64,000 nucleotides of DNA, from contig NZ_CP152375.1 in the NCBI RefSeq assembly GCF_051132615.1, positions 186,001 to 250,000 on the forward strand, read 5' to 3'. The position numbers were made by a program, and so were the translations under genes. The notes beneath the pieces were generated by a model. That model was not told where the DNA came from. It saw nothing but the letters and a program-made list of their open reading frames with translations, and did not search any database. Origin of the DNA: G051132615 sp051132615 (lineage in GTDB: Bacteria > Pseudomonadota > Gammaproteobacteria > Burkholderiales > Neisseriaceae). Below are positions 53,201 to 60,558 of this stretch, one piece after another (position 1 is the first letter of the stretch; every line of letters starts with the position of its first letter).

Positions 53201-54505
53201 TTATTTTAATGCTCTGGCTTCTTTTGAACCGAATTTATAAGACTTTTGAGATTTAACATAGTCACCAGTATTGTCATTTCTGCCTTGTAGTAAATATTTA
53301 GCATCCGCTTTACCATAGGTTTCAACAGCAATTTTAGATAATTTACCAATATCATTACTAGGAGAACGTAAACGATTAATGATCAGCACTTTTTTAGTAT
53401 CAGTAAAGTCTTGCATCATATTTTGGTCGCCTTCACTATCACCAGCGATGAAAATAGGTCCATACCCATATTTTGATACTAAGAAACGCTCAATCGTTTT
53501 GGTTTTACCTTTACCTTGAGTTTGATCATAGCCAGCACGGAATCTTGGTTGAATACGACCTTGTTTATCACGCTCCAACTCCATTGCCAATACTCTATTT
53601 TCTGGATTATTGTAACCAAACTCAGGATTTGAAGAAAACTCTTTAATCACATCCACAAATGAAGCAGAACATACCCATACATCAAAACCATTGTCACGCA
53701 ATGTTTTGTATAAATTCTGCATCTCAGGAACGACACGTACACCATTATTCCATGTCATGGAAACCACCCCAGCCTTACCTGGCAAAGAGGCTGGTGTCGT
53801 CCAAGTAACCCCCTCTACAGGTTGATTCATTTGCCATTTAACTGTTCTGGCAGTAACATCTCGAACTTGTTTTTCAGTCATACCTGTAAACATATAGGTG
53901 ACCCAAGGATATGAAGTGGCATGATCGAAAGTATCACCAATAGCTTCATACAAGTAACGCATTTTGCTGACAAATGCCATATAATGTGGGCTCTTTTGTA
54001 CTTCAGCTAAAGATTTTTTACCTTTGAAACCTTCGTAATTATTGTATAACCATGTGTAACTTTGAATAATATCCGGTGCAATTTTATCAATATTCACTGG
54101 TTGTCCTGCAGCATTGTTATGACCTGCATCAAAATTTTGGCTACTGATATTCATACGAATAGCTTGATTTAATTGAGCAGGAGTAGCACCAAACTCTAAA
54201 TTAATCAACTGATAAGATAAAACAGCTTCTTGGATATCTAAGAAAATAGAAGTATTATCCCAATCAAACACTACATAAGGCGGATGGGCAGGATCATAAT
54301 TTGGGCTATCTTTACCATATTGAGTGATCATTTGATCTAATTGCGCTTTATTAAATGAATCCCAGTTTAATGATTGTAGTTTCTCTGATTTTGCAGGTTT
54401 CACTGCAACTGCTGACTGATTATTTTGAACACTTTGATCTGAAGCACAAGCACCCAAACCAAAACACAATGCAACAGCCAAAACACTAGGGCGTAATAAT
54501 TTCAT
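53201..54505 (-). CDS. Secreted HAD phosphatase lipoprotein, phosphorylcholine/phosphoethanolamine phosphatase-like
   Basis: A 434-residue exported phosphatase. The signal peptide ends in a lipobox LGAC with Cys20 as the lipidation site, so it is membrane-anchored outside the cytoplasm. HAD motif I is FDWDNTS (nucleophile Asp81, acid Asp83), motif II is VCSAS in the second half, and motif III/IV is a lysine region followed by IAGDSEGDQNMM. This DxDNT / SAS / GDSEGD set recalls Pseudomonas phosphorylcholine phosphatase PchP, which also cleaves phosphoethanolamine. Placed between pduT and eutR, it may supply ethanolamine to the pathway; that is inference. A general acid phosphatase is the alternative. 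The ATG at 54505 follows AAGGAG by 7 bases. Terminators lie on both sides. Confidence 0.83.
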   Translation of the reverse strand: MKLLRPSVLAVALCFGLGACASDQSVQNNQSAVAVKPAKSEKLQSLNWDSFNKAQLDQMITQYGKDSPNYDPAHPPYVVFDWDNTSIFLDIQEAVLSYQLINLEFGATPAQLNQAIRMNISSQNFDAGHNNAAGQPVNIDKIAPDIIQSYTWLYNNYEGFKGKKSLAEVQKSPHYMAFVSKMRYLYEAIGDTFDHATSYPWVTYMFTGMTEKQVRDVTARTVKWQMNQPVEGVTWTTPASLPGKAGVVSMTWNNGVRVVPEMQNLYKTLRDNGFDVWVCSASFVDVIKEFSSNPEFGYNNPENRVLAMELERDKQGRIQPRFRAGYDQTQGKGKTKTIERFLVSKYGYGPIFIAGDSEGDQNMMQDFTDTKKVLIINRLRSPSNDIGKLSKIAVETYGKADAKYLLQGRNDNTGDYVKSQKSYKFGSKEARALK

Positions 54506-54561
54506 CAAACTACTCCTTATTTTTCTTTGAATAACATTTTAAAAATACCCGAAGCAAATAA

Positions 54562-54605
54562 AAAAGCCAAAGAGTTATTTCATGACAATTTACTCTTTAG
54601 CCTTT
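54562..54605 (-). terminator. Terminator after pduT
   Basis: On the minus strand a 14-bp stem with two G-U pairs (AAAGGCTAAAGAGT / ACTCTTTGGCTTTT) is followed by T-rich sequence, 25 bases past the pduT stop. It appears to end the eut-pdu transcript and makes the HAD gene a separate or read-through unit. Confidence 0.78.
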
Positions 54606-54630
54606 ATATTCGCTATATTCTTAGGTTCCT

Positions 54631-55176
54631 CTACAACAAGCTGTTAATCACCTGTTGATGAGGGCGTGGAATAACCACTTTATTAACTAAGAAACCTTTA
54701 TCAGATGCAGACTCTGCACCCACGGCAATAGCAGCATTAATATCAGCCACATCTCCAGTAAAAACAACATAGCTCTTACCACCAATACCAAAAGCCAAAT
54801 GCATTCTAATTGGTGTCACAGAAGCCGCTTTAACAGCTAAATCTGCAGCCTCAATAGTTGCAGCCACACTATATGTTTCTAATACCCCTACAGCGCGAAC
54901 TTCATCTACAGCAGTGCCACCACTGATTGCCGGCAAAATAGATGGATGGATATTAGGAATAATAAAATGGTCAACCACAACGGACGGAGCCACTTCTAAA
55001 CCAGCATTAACCGCTTGCGTCACCGCTGAAACATCACCACCAACTAAAACAATATATTTTCCAGGGCAAATACTTTTAGCAACCAAAATATCCACTTCTG
55101 CTGTTTTTACCATAGTATCTGCAAACTCAACTCCTTTTGCGATACTGTTTGATTCGATTAATCCTATAGCATGCAC
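54631..55176 (-). CDS. pduT: Microcompartment shell protein PduT (tandem BMC, [4Fe-4S] pore)
   Basis: A 181-residue shell trimer subunit with two tandem BMC domains (about 3-85 and 95-175). Cys37 in AKSICPGKYIVLVGGD matches the pore cysteine of Salmonella PduT that holds a [4Fe-4S] cluster at the three-fold axis. The domain junction NIHPSILPAISGGTAVDEVRAVGVLETYSVAA and the ending VVIPRPHQ are PduT hallmarks. Such a pore is proposed to pass electrons, or iron-sulfur clusters, across the shell. It lies 12 bases after pduS, its known binding partner. pduT is normally in propanediol operons; here it is in an ethanolamine operon. Confidence 0.95.
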   Translation of the reverse strand: MHAIGLIESNSIAKGVEFADTMVKTAEVDILVAKSICPGKYIVLVGGDVSAVTQAVNAGLEVAPSVVVDHFIIPNIHPSILPAISGGTAVDEVRAVGVLETYSVAATIEAADLAVKAASVTPIRMHLAFGIGGKSYVVFTGDVADINAAIAVGAESASDKGFLVNKVVIPRPHQQVINSLL

Positions 55177-55188
55177 AATTTTGCTCCT

Positions 55189-56514
55189 TTATTTCGCTCT
55201 AAGGTAAACGGCATCGTTATCAATAGCTTCTACAACCCCAGCAATACTGGCATGTATACGCGCGCCCAATGCACCTTCTGGAATATCTGCAACCAACTGT
55301 CCTACTGTGACTTTATCCCCTACTTTTACTACTGGAACAGCAGGTGCACCTATATGCTGTCTTAATTTTAAAGAGACGCCTTCAGGGTGATAAGCTGTTT
55401 CATCTAATGGTGCTTTACGATTATATTCTTTAATATTCAAGCGTTGAATCAAACGAGAAACGGGTACCATTCTATGCTCAGCCATAGGATCTGCATCACG
55501 TAATGCACCAGTATAACGTGCACCTTCTGGACGGAATTTGGCTTTTAACATTTGATTCAGTTTCATTGGAGAAATGTCTACAGGACAAGACCAAGCTTCA
55601 CATATTGCACATTCAGAACAAGTGAGCGCAGACAATAATACTGATGGATGACCAATATCATTATAATTAACAGAGCGCACAATTAAATGAGGAGGTAACT
55701 CATGCCCAATCATGTGTCTTGGACATAGCTCTGTACACAAACAACATTGTTCACAAGTAGAGCGAGCAATTCTTAAAGAAACTTGTTTTGGCTCCCTACG
55801 ACGCTTAATTAAAATATGATCTTCAGGTAAAGCAATAATACCACCAGTTGCTTTTGTCACTGTTTCAGATAAATCACCGACTAAACGCCCCATCATTGGG
55901 CCGCCATCAATATAGGCTGCATTTGAAATAGTGGTACCGCCAGCTAAATCAATTAACTCTTTAAAAGTAATACCTAATGGGACTGTCACCGTAATTGGGT
56001 TTTTTACAGCACCCGTTACTGTCAATGTACGCAAAGTGACTGGTTTGTCTTCATCAACGGCTAATGCAACATTAATCAATGTTTGCACATTATTGACCAC
56101 AACACCTACCTCAAGAGGAAGTGCAGCAGGAGGAACACGACGACCAGTTGCCATCCAAATAGTAATCACTTCGTCCCCTGCAGGATATACATCTTTTAAA
56201 ATATGTATACGCATATTTTTATGCAGTAATGGTGTCAAAGCTTCAATCGCTGGACCATATTTTGCCTTTAAAGCAATAATTCCCTCAGTTGCACCAGTTG
56301 CTTTCATGCCCAACTCTAGTCCTCTGACTAATAATTTGGCATATTTTTCTGCTAACTGCTGGTCAACCTTCAATAAAGGTTCACATTCAGCACCATTGAC
56401 AAGATAAATTTCTGCTTTTGCTGCAAGCTTAACATGGGTTGGAAACCCTGCTCCCCCTGCACCGACAATACCTGCAGCGCGAACTTTTTCCTGTATTTGT
56501 TGTACTTCACTCAT
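55189..56514 (-). CDS. pduS: PduS-type flavoprotein cobalamin reductase (RnfC-like)
   Basis: A 441-residue flavin/iron-sulfur protein. The N-terminal RnfC/NuoF-like domain has IVGAGGAGFPTHVKL (residues about 16-30), a NADH-contacting YLVNGAECEPLL and an SLBB segment. Two ferredoxin-type clusters follow: CEQCCLCTELCP (about 256) and CSECAICEAWSCP (about 300). A C-terminal beta-sandwich barrel with a PEGALGARIHASIAGVV hairpin completes it. PduS reduces cob(III)alamin or cob(II)alamin for the adenosyltransferase and binds PduT. It starts 5 bases after eutK and is followed by pduT. In this operon it probably serves the B12 cofactor of EutBC. That role, or a more general electron shuttle, is inferred. 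Confidence 0.94.
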   Translation of the reverse strand: MSEVQQIQEKVRAAGIVGAGGAGFPTHVKLAAKAEIYLVNGAECEPLLKVDQQLAEKYAKLLVRGLELGMKATGATEGIIALKAKYGPAIEALTPLLHKNMRIHILKDVYPAGDEVITIWMATGRRVPPAALPLEVGVVVNNVQTLINVALAVDEDKPVTLRTLTVTGAVKNPITVTVPLGITFKELIDLAGGTTISNAAYIDGGPMMGRLVGDLSETVTKATGGIIALPEDHILIKRRREPKQVSLRIARSTCEQCCLCTELCPRHMIGHELPPHLIVRSVNYNDIGHPSVLLSALTCSECAICEAWSCPVDISPMKLNQMLKAKFRPEGARYTGALRDADPMAEHRMVPVSRLIQRLNIKEYNRKAPLDETAYHPEGVSLKLRQHIGAPAVPVVKVGDKVTVGQLVADIPEGALGARIHASIAGVVEAIDNDAVYLRAK

Positions 56515-56519
56515 GGAGT

Positions 56520-57575
56520 TTACTCCTTGTTGGGTTTACAATAACGTGCACCAACTTTAATTATTTTTCCGGATACTACAGCACGATCCAATTTCTGTTG
56601 CAATTGTTTAGAATGTTTTGGAAAATGTTTACTGATCTCACTCCAAGTATATCCTCTTTGTGCCAAAAGAATATACTCAATGGCCTGATCTAACTCTGAA
56701 CGAACTGGAGCTACTGTTTCCACTGTTTTTTTACCAGTAGTGTCACTTTTTTGTTTAACAATAGCAGCTGCTTGTTCCAATTGGTTTTTTAAGGCAATGG
56801 AAGGTGCTTTTTTATCGTTTTGGGAAGTTGGTTTGTTTGGTTCTATTGATGAAGCTGTTTTTACTTGGGCAACAGTAGAAACTATTTTTTTCTCATTATC
56901 TGCCACAATTTGTGACTTGGCTTCTTCAGTTTTTTGCTCAACAGATTTTTGATCTGTTGGTATTTTTTGTATAGGTGTTTTTGCCTCAACAGATTTCGTT
57001 ATAGGCTTAGTAATAAGTTCTGCCTTTTTAGTTTCAACCACTTTGCCTTCAGATTTTGTTGTTGCTTGTTTTAATGGTGCCGTTTGTTTAATTGATGTAT
57101 CTTTTTTGACAGGTACGGCAACACTGGTCACTACTTTTGGGCTACTGCCCACGTTTATTTTGGGCGTAGCTTGTGTCTTTTTTTGTTCAGCTACAGATAC
57201 TACTTTTTGAGGCTCATTATTTGATGCATCATCTTTTATTGATGATGCATCATTATTTAATGAGCCTTTGCCTTTATAATCGGCTAAAGACTGTGGAATC
57301 AGATTTAAAATCATCGACTCTGTATCACCATCTGGACGACCAATAACATGGCTTCCCAAAACAACACCAACACGGGAGGCTGCAGCAGAACCAGCATTTA
57401 CGGCTGCACGGCAAGCTGCGAGGTCACCTTCAATAACTAAAGTAACCAAACCTGGATGAACCTCATGTTGACGTATCAAGCGAACACTGGCACTTTTAAG
57501 CATGGCATCTGCTGCTTCAATACCAGCAACAAAACCAAGTACTTCAATAAAGCCAAGGGAGTCGATTACTTTCAT
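56520..57575 (-). CDS. eutK: Shell protein EutK with a long disordered linker
   Basis: Residues 1-100 are one BMC domain (MKVIDSLGFIEVLGFVAGIEAAD, then VIEGDLAACRAAVNAGSAAASR and IGRPDGDTE), close to E. coli EutK. Residues about 293-351 form the EutK-type C-terminal helix-turn-helix (YILLAQRGYTWSEISKHFPK, then GKIIKVGARYCKP). Between them lies a Lys/Thr/Ser/Gln-rich linker of about 190 residues without predicted structure; enterobacterial EutK is about 166 residues in all. EutK is an unusual monomeric BMC protein whose helix-turn-helix may bind nucleic acid. The linker would tether that domain far from the shell. It is 14 bases after eutL and 5 before pduS. Confidence 0.93.
   Translation of the reverse strand: MKVIDSLGFIEVLGFVAGIEAADAMLKSASVRLIRQHEVHPGLVTLVIEGDLAACRAAVNAGSAAASRVGVVLGSHVIGRPDGDTESMILNLIPQSLADYKGKGSLNNDASSIKDDASNNEPQKVVSVAEQKKTQATPKINVGSSPKVVTSVAVPVKKDTSIKQTAPLKQATTKSEGKVVETKKAELITKPITKSVEAKTPIQKIPTDQKSVEQKTEEAKSQIVADNEKKIVSTVAQVKTASSIEPNKPTSQNDKKAPSIALKNQLEQAAAIVKQKSDTTGKKTVETVAPVRSELDQAIEYILLAQRGYTWSEISKHFPKHSKQLQQKLDRAVVSGKIIKVGARYCKPNKE
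57211..57266. repeat. Imperfect inverted repeat inside the eutK linker
   Basis: Arms 57211-57233 and 57241-57266 pair over 9 bp (GGCTCATTA / TAATGAGCC) and 11 bp (GATGCATCATC / GATGATGCATC), with a short bulge and a 7-base loop. The encoded stretch (residues about 104-122) reads as near-mirror NNDAS...DDASNN. It suggests local duplication or inversion in the growth of the linker, or an mRNA hairpin. Confidence 0.75.
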
Positions 57576-57589
57576 CTGTCTCTCCAGTT

Positions 57590-58246
57590 TTAAGGTTTAA
57601 TAGGACAGCGTGCCACATCCAAAACAGCTTCAGTAAACGCATCACATGCAGATCGACAAGCAGCTTGTGAACCTGTTAAAAATGCACCACTGTAGTTGGT
57701 TTCTGAAGGCGCTTCAATGAAAGTAGCCAATTCAACTTCAGCTGCTTTAATTGCCGCATCAACACCGAGTGCAGCCTCTAATGGAGGTGCAATCATATAT
57801 GCCAATGGGTCACCTTCTTTAATACCTGCTAACTTAGATAAATAGCTACCTGTTCGAGACACAACATAAGCTAAAAAAGCAGTATCTTCCCTATCATTAG
57901 CCCAGCGGAAAGCAGGACCATCTTCAATGGTTGATATCATTGCGTCTAAACCAGAACGAACCTCTGCAGGATTAGGACCTGCAAGCATAATAATCACTTC
58001 ACCAGCAGTAGGAGAAGGACCATGTGCAGCACCAGCATAAAGTGAGCGACCATATACCACTTCAACTTGTGCTTGTTTGGTTGCTTCATCAGCAGCAATG
58101 TAAGTCACATCATCAGAATCTGCAGTTAACAAACCTAAGCTATTCATTCCCTTAGGTAATTTTAATTGCTTTTTCATATCAGGATGTAAAGAAGCGATTA
58201 AACGCACCGCACATACACTGGGTTTAATAAGATCTAGTGTTGCCAT
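57590..58246 (-). CDS. eutL: Microcompartment shell protein EutL (gated trimer)
   Basis: A 218-residue tandem, circularly permuted BMC protein that forms shell trimers. In E. coli its central pore opens and closes and binds ethanolamine. The N-terminus LDLIKPSVCAVRLIASLHPDMKKQL, the EVVYGRSLYAGAAHGPSPTAGEVIIMLAGPNPAEVRSG region (residues about 68-105) and the C-terminal SETNYSGAFLTGSQAACRSACDAF match EutL closely. Length equals the enteric protein (219). It lies between eutC (17 bases) and eutK (14 bases). Confidence 0.96.
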   Translation of the reverse strand: MATLDLIKPSVCAVRLIASLHPDMKKQLKLPKGMNSLGLLTADSDDVTYIAADEATKQAQVEVVYGRSLYAGAAHGPSPTAGEVIIMLAGPNPAEVRSGLDAMISTIEDGPAFRWANDREDTAFLAYVVSRTGSYLSKLAGIKEGDPLAYMIAPPLEAALGVDAAIKAAEVELATFIEAPSETNYSGAFLTGSQAACRSACDAFTEAVLDVARCPIKP

Positions 58247-58263
58247 TTGTATTCACCTCTTTC

Positions 58264-59160
58264 TTATTTAAGTGCAATACCAGAAGCTTTTTTAGCTAAC
58301 ATGGTTTTTGCTAAATCAACAATCACAGCAGCAGCTTCTACAGGTGGCGTACCAGATTTATGAATATTAGAAATACAGGTACGATCAGCTTCTACAGTAT
58401 TTGCAACAGTAGGGCTATAAACTGCGTAACAAGATAAACTTTCAGATTGACCTAATCCTGGGCGCTCACCAACAAGCAAGATCACTACTTCTGCTTTAAG
58501 CATTTCACCAATTTGATCTTCTACTTTAACACGGCCATAGCGCACAAAAATAGGCGTACCTACTGTCAAACCAGCATTTTCCAAGCCTTTCATTAAAGGA
58601 GGGAAAATCTCATCATAGTTAGCAGTAACAGCATCTGTAGATAAACCATCTGATACAACAACCTGAACTTGGACATTCTTTTTGCATTGGCTATTGATTG
58701 CACTAATCGCTTCTGCAGATAAACGACGTCCTAAATCAGGGCGGGTTAAATACATGTCTTTGTTGGTTACTTCTGTTTGAACTTCCAACAATCCTGATTT
58801 TTGTACCCATTCATGAGGAATTTCTTTTAATACAGTATCTTTAGAGCGAGAATGATCTGCTAAAAAGCGCAATAAAGAAGTAGTACGAGGACGAGGACCA
58901 GTACGGCCACAGCACACACGAGCCCCTGTTGTTCTACGCAACTCTTCAAGCACTTCTCTATTTTTAGGATGTTGTACACCAATCCATTTTTGTTGAAACT
59001 CTTCGCCACCCAAGTCGGGCAAACAACCCTCTTCTACCACACTTGTTTGAGCTGTTTTTTGTCCAGTAGCACCTGCAGTATTACTAACTGAGGCAGCTGC
59101 TGGATTACCGATTTGTCCCATTACTGCACGGACAATATCTTCAATTTGTCTTTGGTCCAT
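58264..59160 (-). CDS. eutC: Ethanolamine ammonia-lyase small subunit
   Basis: Beta subunit of the adenosylcobalamin enzyme that splits ethanolamine into acetaldehyde and ammonia; with EutB it binds the B12 cofactor. The 298-residue protein opens with an amphipathic helix MDQRQIEDIVRAVMGQIG, the kind of encapsulation peptide that targets EutC to the shell lumen. A low-complexity Ala/Ser/Thr linker (about 19-42) follows. The catalytic domain begins RTTGARVCCGRTGPRPRT and includes VVSDGLSTDAV, LLVGERPGLGQSESLSCY and ADRTCISNIHKSGTPP. It follows eutB by 18 bases. Confidence 0.97.
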   Translation of the reverse strand: MDQRQIEDIVRAVMGQIGNPAAASVSNTAGATGQKTAQTSVVEEGCLPDLGGEEFQQKWIGVQHPKNREVLEELRRTTGARVCCGRTGPRPRTTSLLRFLADHSRSKDTVLKEIPHEWVQKSGLLEVQTEVTNKDMYLTRPDLGRRLSAEAISAINSQCKKNVQVQVVVSDGLSTDAVTANYDEIFPPLMKGLENAGLTVGTPIFVRYGRVKVEDQIGEMLKAEVVILLVGERPGLGQSESLSCYAVYSPTVANTVEADRTCISNIHKSGTPPVEAAAVIVDLAKTMLAKKASGIALK

Positions 59161-59178
59161 TTTTATAAGCTCCCAAAA

Positions 59179-60540
59179 TTAAAAGAATACAGAAGGATCA
59201 CCAGCGATAGAAGTCAAGCGACCATTTTCCCATAAGCCCATTTTTTCTAACCAAGCTTCAAATTCTGGGAGTGGACGTAGTCCCATTAACTGACGGATAG
59301 TTGCTGTATCATGATGAGCCGATGTTTGATAGTTCAACATAATGTCGTCGCCCATGGGCATACCAATAATATAGTTACATCCTGCTGCAGCTAACAATAC
59401 CATTAAATTCTCACTTGAACTTTGATCAGCATCAGCATGATTGGTATAACATGTGTCTACCCCCATAGAAATACCACTTAATTTACCCATAAAGTGATCT
59501 TCTAAGCCAGCACGCATGATTTGACGAGAGTTATATAAATACTCAGGACCAATAAAGCCTACTACTGTATTGACAATAAATGGATCATAACGACGAGCCA
59601 AACCATAGTTACGCGCCTCTAAGGTCATTTGGTCTGCGCCAAAGTTAGCATCAGCAGACAAAGCAGAACCTTGTCCAGTTTCAAAATACATAAATTGCTC
59701 ACCAGCAATCTTATTATAGGTTCGACCTACTTCTAACGCTTCATCCAATAATTCAATTGATACACCAAACTCTTTCAGACCTTTTTCACTACCACAAATA
59801 CTTTGGAAAATCAGGCCGCCTGGTGCACCTTGACGAATGGCTTCAATTTGAGTAGAAATATGAGCCAATACACAAGGCTGTGTTGGAATATTGAACTTAT
59901 CAATAATTTCCTGAATGGCAAACAACATTCTTTTGGTGTTTTCAACATTATCAGTTACAGGATTGATACCAATCACAGCATCTCCTGAACCATAAGCTAA
60001 ACCTTCATAAATTTGCGCAACGATACTATCGATATCATCACGTGTATCATTTGGCTGTAAACGTGCAGCAAAACGTCCTGGCAAACCAATAGTTGTATTG
60101 GCTTTTTTAGACACAGGCATTCTTTTTGCACCATAAATCAAGTCGGAGTTAGAACAAATCTTCGCAACAGCTGCCACCATTTCTGAAGTCAAGCCTTTAC
60201 GAACAAACTCAATATCATCATTGGTACGTTCATCAGACAAAATAAACTCACGTAACTCACTTACTGTCCAGTTACGAATATGTTCATAAGCTGTTTCATT
60301 AACAGAATCTTGAATAATACGTGTCACACAGTCTTCTTCATAAGGTACAACTGGATTCATACGTAAATCAGACAATAAAAATTCAGACAAAACATATTTA
60401 GCCGCAACACGTTCTTGCGCAGAAGATGCTGCTACACCAGCTAATACATCTCCAGAACGGCCATCGCTGGCTTTGGCTAAAACATCTTTAACGTCTCTAA
60501 ATTGATAGGTTTGCCCGAACAGACGGGTTGACAGTTTCAT
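59179..60540 (-). CDS. eutB: Ethanolamine ammonia-lyase large subunit
   Basis: Alpha subunit with the TIM-barrel active site where the adenosyl radical abstracts hydrogen from ethanolamine. Its 453 residues equal the enteric length. It opens MKLSTRLFGQTYQFRDVKD and shows RIIQDSVNETAYEHIRNWTV, TIGLPGRFAARLQPND (about 160), GINPVTDNVENTKRM, APGGLIFQSICGSEKG and the active-site stretch YFETGQGSALSADANFGADQMTLEARNYG in two adjoining parts. The ending SIAGDPSVFF is typical. GGGAGG precedes the ATG closely. eutA is 18 bases upstream. Confidence 0.97.
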   Translation of the reverse strand: MKLSTRLFGQTYQFRDVKDVLAKASDGRSGDVLAGVAASSAQERVAAKYVLSEFLLSDLRMNPVVPYEEDCVTRIIQDSVNETAYEHIRNWTVSELREFILSDERTNDDIEFVRKGLTSEMVAAVAKICSNSDLIYGAKRMPVSKKANTTIGLPGRFAARLQPNDTRDDIDSIVAQIYEGLAYGSGDAVIGINPVTDNVENTKRMLFAIQEIIDKFNIPTQPCVLAHISTQIEAIRQGAPGGLIFQSICGSEKGLKEFGVSIELLDEALEVGRTYNKIAGEQFMYFETGQGSALSADANFGADQMTLEARNYGLARRYDPFIVNTVVGFIGPEYLYNSRQIMRAGLEDHFMGKLSGISMGVDTCYTNHADADQSSSENLMVLLAAAGCNYIIGMPMGDDIMLNYQTSAHHDTATIRQLMGLRPLPEFEAWLEKMGLWENGRLTSIAGDPSVFF

Positions 60541-60558
60541 ATTACCTCCCTGCCTAAA

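Noticed and set aside
55931..56407. 158-codon plus-strand frame inside pduS
   Set aside because: Antisense to a gene with clear motifs; its Ser/Pro/Thr-rich composition is that of a reverse-complement shadow.
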